DNA of 10,805 nt from CAYZRJ01 sp964480825 (GTDB lineage Bacteria; Patescibacteriota; WWE3; UBA101185; UBA10185), in the NCBI GenBank assembly GCA_964480825.1, contig CAYZRJ010000022.1, forward strand, positions 1 through 10,805. Direction: 5' to 3'. This document shows, one piece after another, positions 7,023-10,805 of this stretch. Position 1 is the stretch's first letter. Every line of letters starts with the position of its first letter. The translations under genes and the position numbers were made by a program. The notes under the pieces are model-generated. The model had not been told where the DNA came from. It worked only from the letters and a program-made list of their open reading frames with translations, and did no database searches.

Positions 7023-8252
7023 TTAGATAACAATTCCTACTGTTAGCCAAAGCAATAAAAACGTCTGATGTATTGTCACAAAGTAATGGTCAAAACTAGA
7101 CAAAAAAAGTATCTGCAAAAGTGTAACAAAACCAAGAAAGTTACTTTGCCTTGATCGGACTAACGCCATAATAAAAACCAGTAAGAAAAGGGCTGTACCT
7201 ATTATTCCGATCTCGCCGACCAACAAAATAAAAATGTTATGGGGCGGTTGAACAAATCGCAAAAAGCCGGTCGGCTCCGAAAACTTTTCGATAAACACGG
7301 TCGAAGAGTTTATACCGGTTCCAAAAATGTAGTTTTCGGCGGATGCGGCCTTATAGCCTGCATTTAATAAGTCTATGCGGGTGGATATAGATGGATTTTC
7401 TAGCAGATACTCCGGAAAAGGTATTTTGTTGATAATCAGGCCGGAAAACAAAGCAACAACGAAAATAAATAATATTAGGTTCCTAAAATATTTAGCTTTC
7501 TCCGCCAACAAAAGAAATACTCCAAGTAGCGTTGCTACCCAAGAAAAAAAACTGAATGTCAAAACCAATCCCAATAAACCGCTAAGAAATGAAACAAGAA
7601 ATAACTTAGTTTTAATAAACTTTTTTTTGTACGCATTTAATACCCAGATCAACGATATTGCCAAGAATCCACCGAAAATATTCGGGTGTCTGAATATTCC
7701 ATAAGCCGGTACGCGCGCTACGCCGAAAATATTTTCTCTGGCGATAAGAGGCGTCGCCGCTGAGTAAGGCTGTTCCCCCAAAACTAAATAGTTGTTAAAA
7801 ACCGAGCCTTGTATAACGTACTGGTTCAAGGCGAGCAGGCCCAAAAAAAGTAGCCAGTAACTTAGTACCTTGGATATAAATTTTGTGTCGGTATCGTGGT
7901 TAAACTTTTCGCGAACATACAAACATACAAAAACGTAAATTAACCATCTCAAGAATAAATAGAAAGATGGTACAAACCGTGTAGCCATTAAGGTGGATAA
8001 AAACAAGATATAAACTAACAAAACTAAAGGAAGGGCTTTTTTTGATCTAAGCGCTGAATAAATTCCCGCCCTATCCTCGGTGATCCAAAATTTACAAAGT
8101 AGAACTGCAAGAATATCCTGAACAAAAACTGTAGGAACTAAATAATCTACTAACAAACCTCCGACGTAAGATGACGGCAATATAAAATGTAAACCTAAAT
8201 TTATAGGCAAAGATATAATTAAAATGTAAAAAAGGAACCTTGCTTTCAACAT
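7023..8252 (-). CDS. O-antigen ligase/polymerase-like membrane protein
   Basis: Polytopic membrane protein, 409 residues from ATG 8252, with about ten or more hydrophobic segments spread over the whole length. The PF04932-type (WaaL/Wzy-like) signs are GIFRHPNIFGGFLA (185-198), LTFSFFSWVATLLGV (231-245), the external loop with GTGINSS (311-317), and PPHNIFILLVGEIGIIGT (336-353). The conserved His of that last block (H338) is typical of this superfamily, which joins or polymerises lipid-linked glycans at the outer face of the cytoplasmic membrane. No sugar-transfer genes are nearby, so the substrate is unknown. An ATG 27 codons upstream (8333) is in frame, but those codons coincide with the origin-like DNA at 8266-8329 and encode a low-complexity Ser/Thr/Tyr stretch. 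The 8252 ATG has AGGA 5 nt upstream and leads straight into the first membrane segment. Confidence 0.8.
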   Translation of the reverse strand: MLKARFLFYILIISLPINLGLHFILPSSYVGGLLVDYLVPTVFVQDILAVLLCKFWITEDRAGIYSALRSKKALPLVLLVYILFLSTLMATRFVPSFYLFLRWLIYVFVCLYVREKFNHDTDTKFISKVLSYWLLFLGLLALNQYVIQGSVFNNYLVLGEQPYSAATPLIARENIFGVARVPAYGIFRHPNIFGGFLAISLIWVLNAYKKKFIKTKLFLVSFLSGLLGLVLTFSFFSWVATLLGVFLLLAEKAKYFRNLILFIFVVALFSGLIINKIPFPEYLLENPSISTRIDLLNAGYKAASAENYIFGTGINSSTVFIEKFSEPTGFLRFVQPPHNIFILLVGEIGIIGTALFLLVFIMALVRSRQSNFLGFVTLLQILFLSSFDHYFVTIHQTFLLLWLTVGIVI

Positions 8253-8265
8253 GGTTTTCCTGAAG

Positions 8266-8329
8266 TATTCAAATATATTGTATATATAAACAGTAGTAGT
8301 ATTAGTAGAGGGTGTGGATTTGTGGAAAT
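8266..8329 (-). other. Putative basal origin unwinding element (DnaA boxes, DnaA-trio, AT-rich tract)
   Basis: Read on the minus strand, in order: two tandem weak DnaA boxes, ATTTCCACA (8321-8329) and AAATCCACA (8313-8321), each 7/9 to consensus with an intact TCCACA core; a short CCCTC segment; the run CTACTAATACTACTACTG (8291-8308); then a wholly AT tract of about 20 bases (8271-8290). On the complementary strand read 3'-5' the run gives GAT GAT TAT GAT GAT GAC, close to the DnaA-trio repeat [G/A]AT described for bacterial origins. Its order and direction relative to dnaA match, as far as I recall, the dnaA-proximal unwinding site of Bacillus subtilis. Function is inferred. Confidence 0.62.
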
Positions 8330-8556
8330 GCATGTTTTCGGTTTATGTAGTAACGACTTTTTGTTTTTCATTTTGTAGATAAGTATTATTGCTTTTACTT
8401 CGCCTTTATTTTAATCTCTAAACTATTTTTTGTTGTTTCTTTAACCAAAAAGGCCGTTGATTAAAAGTGGATAACCCAAAGAAATTGTGGATAAACACCT
8501 GTACTTATCCACCGCGTTCCGTGGGGCATCGCTGTTTATCTTTATTTATCCACCAC
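8330..8556. other. Probable oriC spacer with four DnaA boxes, downstream of dnaA
   Basis: This non-coding stretch continues the 304-bp gap between dnaA and the membrane protein gene (8253-8556). Four boxes lie within 89 bp: TTATCCACT (minus, 8466-8474), TTATCCACA (minus, 8486-8494, perfect), TTATCCACC (plus, 8505-8513) and TTATCCACC (plus, 8546-8554, ending 2 bp before the dnaA stop). The first two face left and the last two face right. The remainder (about 8341-8460) is T-rich with several poly-T runs and could be unwound easily. I see no gene, no tRNA and no convincing terminator in it. Confidence 0.75.
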
Positions 8557-9945
8557 TTACTCACCGAATACCGATTGTTTTACGTTACTCACGTCCTGTC
8601 TTAGTTTTGTTTGTACCTCCATCTCTTTTGATATTTTTTCAACTCCGTACATGATTGTTGTGTGGTCTCGTCCACCCAAAAAATCTCCGATTGACATAAA
8701 AGGTGTGTCGGTCATATCTTTTATTAAATACATTACCACCTGTCTTGGTAAAACCAGCTCCTTATTTCTTTTCTTGCCTTTTATTTCAGAACTTTTTATA
8801 GCGTAGTAGGTACACACCGCGTTTAGTATTTGATTCATGTTCACGTTCTTTTTCGCTTTTTCGCGAACGGTCTTTCCCAACACTCTCGCGACAATTTCTA
8901 CTGTAAGTTCTTTTCCGTCAGCTTGTGCCAATGCTTGTACGTAGGCACCCTCAAGCTCTCTAATGTTTGTTGCAACGGCTTCTGCAATATAATCAATCAC
9001 CTCATTTGAAACCGGATCGCCGTTTGAATCCCTCCGTTTTCGCAAGATCGCCATGCGTGTTTCTATATCGGGGGGCTGAATGTCTACAATTATTCCGCTG
9101 TTAAATCTCGAAGTAATTCTTTCTTCAATGTTTAAGAAATCTTTCGGAGGTTTGTCCGAGGTAATAATGATTTGTTTTTGTGCCATAAATAACGCGTTGT
9201 ATGTATGAAAAAACTCTTCCTGAGTGGCCTCTTTTTTTGCAATAAATTGGATATCGTCAACTATCCAGACGTCGGTTTTGCGGTATTTATTGCGGAATTC
9301 ATTTGATGTATAGCGACCTTTTCCTTTACCGCTTTGAATAGCGTCAACCAAGTCGTTGGTAAAGTTTTCGCCCGTTGTGTATAAGATCTTTGCGCCCGGC
9401 TTTGTTTGTAATATTTTATTTCCGATTGCGTGTACTAAGTGTGTCTTACCCAGCCCGACTCCCGAGTAAATAAACACGGGATTATATGCTTCGCCGGGCC
9501 GTTCCGCTACCGCGGTTGCTATCGCGTAAGCTAGTTGATTACTTTTGCCTGTAATATAATTTTCGAAGGTGAACTTAGGAGATAAACCCGATCTAATTGA
9601 CTTTTCTTTTGCGGCCTCGTCGGGGTCTTGTTGCTGGAACAATGGTCCAAGCGAACCGTTTTTTTCGCCTGCCGACACACGGGCGATTTGTGGTTTAACC
9701 GAAAATCTTATAGGAAGATCGCTTTTATTTATTCTGGTTACGGCTTCCTGAATAATTTCAAAATATTTCTTTTCTACACTTTTTTTGATGAATTCGTCCG
9801 AACATTGAATGTCCAATTCTTTTTCATCGACTTTTTCAATCGATACGCGTGTCATCACCGAACCAAAAACCATAGGAGTGACCTCAAGTTGGATTTCGGC
9901 TAATACTTTTTTCCAAAAATCTTTTGGATCTTTGTTATTATTCAT
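8557..9945 (-). CDS. dnaA: Chromosomal replication initiator protein DnaA
   Basis: AAA+ ATPase that binds DnaA boxes, opens oriC and loads the replicative helicase; 462 residues, normal length. Domain I is residues about 1-85 (DFWKKVLAEIQ...), followed by a short linker (about 86-122). Domain III starts at FTFENYITGKSNQLAYA and has Walker A SGVGLGKT (161-168), Walker B VWIVDD (226-231), sensor 1 ITSD (261-264), box VII ERITSRF with the arginine finger R280, and sensor 2 NIRELEG (R329). Domain IV ends with the DnaA signature GGRDHTT (424-430), which reads the box. It is followed by a cluster of DnaA boxes, and one more box overlaps its likely promoter. dnaN, the common neighbour, is absent. 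No Shine-Dalgarno sequence precedes the ATG. Confidence 0.98.
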   Translation of the reverse strand: MNNNKDPKDFWKKVLAEIQLEVTPMVFGSVMTRVSIEKVDEKELDIQCSDEFIKKSVEKKYFEIIQEAVTRINKSDLPIRFSVKPQIARVSAGEKNGSLGPLFQQQDPDEAAKEKSIRSGLSPKFTFENYITGKSNQLAYAIATAVAERPGEAYNPVFIYSGVGLGKTHLVHAIGNKILQTKPGAKILYTTGENFTNDLVDAIQSGKGKGRYTSNEFRNKYRKTDVWIVDDIQFIAKKEATQEEFFHTYNALFMAQKQIIITSDKPPKDFLNIEERITSRFNSGIIVDIQPPDIETRMAILRKRRDSNGDPVSNEVIDYIAEAVATNIRELEGAYVQALAQADGKELTVEIVARVLGKTVREKAKKNVNMNQILNAVCTYYAIKSSEIKGKKRNKELVLPRQVVMYLIKDMTDTPFMSIGDFLGGRDHTTIMYGVEKISKEMEVQTKLRQDVSNVKQSVFGE

Positions 9946-9990
9946 ATTTTTTGGGCAAGAGTAGAAAAATACTTTTAGTGGGCAGGTATT

Positions 9991-10019
9991 AATTTACACT
10001 TTACACGAGTTATCCACAA
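9991..10019 (-). promoter_or_regulatory. Candidate dnaA promoter overlapped by a DnaA box
   Basis: On the minus strand, TTGTGG (10014-10019), a 17-bp spacer and TAAATT (9991-9996) form a moderate promoter about 45 bp before the dnaA ATG. A perfect DnaA box TTATCCACA (10010-10018, plus strand) covers the -35, which would suit repression of dnaA by its own product. The -35 matches consensus at only three positions, so the promoter call is tentative; the box itself is clear. Confidence 0.48.
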
Positions 10020-10044
10020 TGATAAAGCAGTGTGGGTTGGGGAG

Positions 10045-10800
10045 TTAGTTTTGGGTTTTCGGCGCCTGTGTGCCTTGTGTCTGTTCGCTAATCTTTTTTA
10101 ATTCGGCCAAAGCCTCGTCTACTGTGTAGTCAAGATTTTCTGCAATTCCTTCGAAGTCGGGTGTAAAAGCTAAGGTTTCTTTCGGAAAAAAAGATTTTGA
10201 CGTTTGGCCATCCCAAATAACAACTAAAGACGTCCCCGAGGCGGAAGCTGCCTGCGCACCCACAATAGAGTCTTCAAACACCAGCATTTCTTGGGGTTTC
10301 GCTCCGAAGTGTTTTGCTACCTTATCGTAAATTTCCTGATTTGGTTTTGGTCTTTTTACCTCGTCTCCAAAGATCGTGAAATCGAAAATATCGTTAATTT
10401 CCAGTTTGTTAATAACCTGTGTAGCTACCGCCCTCGATGTATTTGAGGCTAACGCGACAGGAATATTTTTGTCCACTTTAAGTTTATAAATTAAATCCCA
10501 GAAACCGGGTCTGGGCTCTATCTCACGCGCGCCGATTATTTTTAAATACTCTTTATTTGTGTTTTCAGTTAAATCTTTTACAGTCATGGTATTTTTTAAA
10601 AGCTTCGCATCGACTAATTTTGCCCACTTTTCATAAAGAGGTTCTCCCACTTTTCCGTAAACGTCCTGAAGGCGAAGATCGGGATTGGCTAAATGCAGAA
10701 TGTTAGAAAAAGCTTGAGCCGTAGGCGCAACCGTATCAGCAATTGTGCCGTCTAAATCAAAACAAACTACTTTTTTTCCTTCGGTCCATTTTTTGTACAT
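10045..10800 (-). CDS. HAD-superfamily hydrolase, subfamily IA (phosphoglycolate phosphatase / beta-phosphoglucomutase-like)
   Basis: Cytoplasmic phosphatase or phosphomutase of the haloacid dehalogenase fold; 251 residues. All four motifs are present: I, FDLDGT with nucleophile D15 and D17; II, SNT (119-121); III, KRPKP with K152; IV, FEDSIVGAQAA with E176 and D177. A helical cap between motifs I and II (about 20-95) places it in subfamily IA. The substrate cannot be read from sequence; small sugar phosphates or phosphoglycolate are typical. The tail (about 225-251) ends in a Gln/Thr-rich stretch unlikely to be catalytic. The ATG at 10800 is five bases from the window edge, so a more upstream start cannot be excluded, although 14 residues before the nucleophile is normal. 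Its stop is 99 bp from dnaA on the same strand. Confidence 0.88.
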   Translation of the reverse strand: MYKKWTEGKKVVCFDLDGTIADTVAPTAQAFSNILHLANPDLRLQDVYGKVGEPLYEKWAKLVDAKLLKNTMTVKDLTENTNKEYLKIIGAREIEPRPGFWDLIYKLKVDKNIPVALASNTSRAVATQVINKLEINDIFDFTIFGDEVKRPKPNQEIYDKVAKHFGAKPQEMLVFEDSIVGAQAASASGTSLVVIWDGQTSKSFFPKETLAFTPDFEGIAENLDYTVDEALAELKKISEQTQGTQAPKTQN

Positions 10801-10805
10801 CAGCG

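Noticed and set aside
8277..8290. Second BrnA operator (12 of 14 bases shared with the brnTA palindrome)
   Set aside because: The match is not palindromic and consists of alternating A/T sequence in an AT-rich tract, so chance similarity is likely.
8253..8333. N-terminal extension of the membrane protein from an ATG at 8333
   Set aside because: The 27 extra codons are low complexity, coincide with DnaA boxes, trio-like repeats and an AT tract, and precede a better start at 8252 that has AGGA upstream and leads directly into a membrane segment.
8440..8462. Possible dnaA terminator around the poly-A/GGCC stretch
   Set aside because: No stable stem could be paired, so the T-rich DNA is better explained as part of the origin spacer.
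10472..10480. DnaA-box-like TTGTCCACT
   Set aside because: It is a single imperfect match inside the coding region of the HAD hydrolase.

Overview
The window looks like a compact, AT-leaning bacterial chromosome segment. The compactness, the divergent sequences of the housekeeping proteins and the apparent leaderless promoters suggest a Candidate Phyla Radiation (Patescibacteria) genome, perhaps a Microgenomates/WWE3-like lineage. That placement is inference from gene style, not from a marker search. TGA is used as an ordinary stop (solute-binding protein gene), so the UGA-to-glycine recoding of Gracilibacteria is not suggested.

Layout: valS (minus, cut by the left edge) and proS (plus) diverge from a 113-bp spacer. 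Directly after proS, on the plus strand, sits a BrnT/BrnA-type toxin-antitoxin pair. Its promoter starts 3 bp after the proS stop, and its antitoxin 3' end overlaps the 3' end of tsaD by 41 bp. The rest is on the minus strand. From right to left it holds a HAD phosphatase, dnaA, a replication-origin-like spacer, an O-antigen ligase/polymerase-like membrane protein, a lipoprotein solute-binding protein and tsaD. proS contains a 10-base assembly gap.

Functionally most of the window is translation (ValRS, ProRS, TsaD for t6A) and replication initiation (DnaA plus probable oriC). Two envelope genes and one toxin-antitoxin module are added.

The two most interesting signals are non-coding. (1) Downstream of dnaA there are four DnaA boxes. 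Further on there is an ordered set: two weak tandem boxes, a short GC-rich segment, a DnaA-trio-like CTA/CTN run and a 25-bp AT-rich tract. This matches the order of a basal origin unwinding element, and it implies that the longest reading of the neighbouring membrane protein gene is too long at its N-terminus. (2) Three genes (proS, brnT, the solute-binding protein) have good sigma70-type promoters whose -10 box ends only 6-7 nt before the start codon. Their mRNAs should therefore be leaderless, whereas the brnA antitoxin has a strong internal Shine-Dalgarno sequence.
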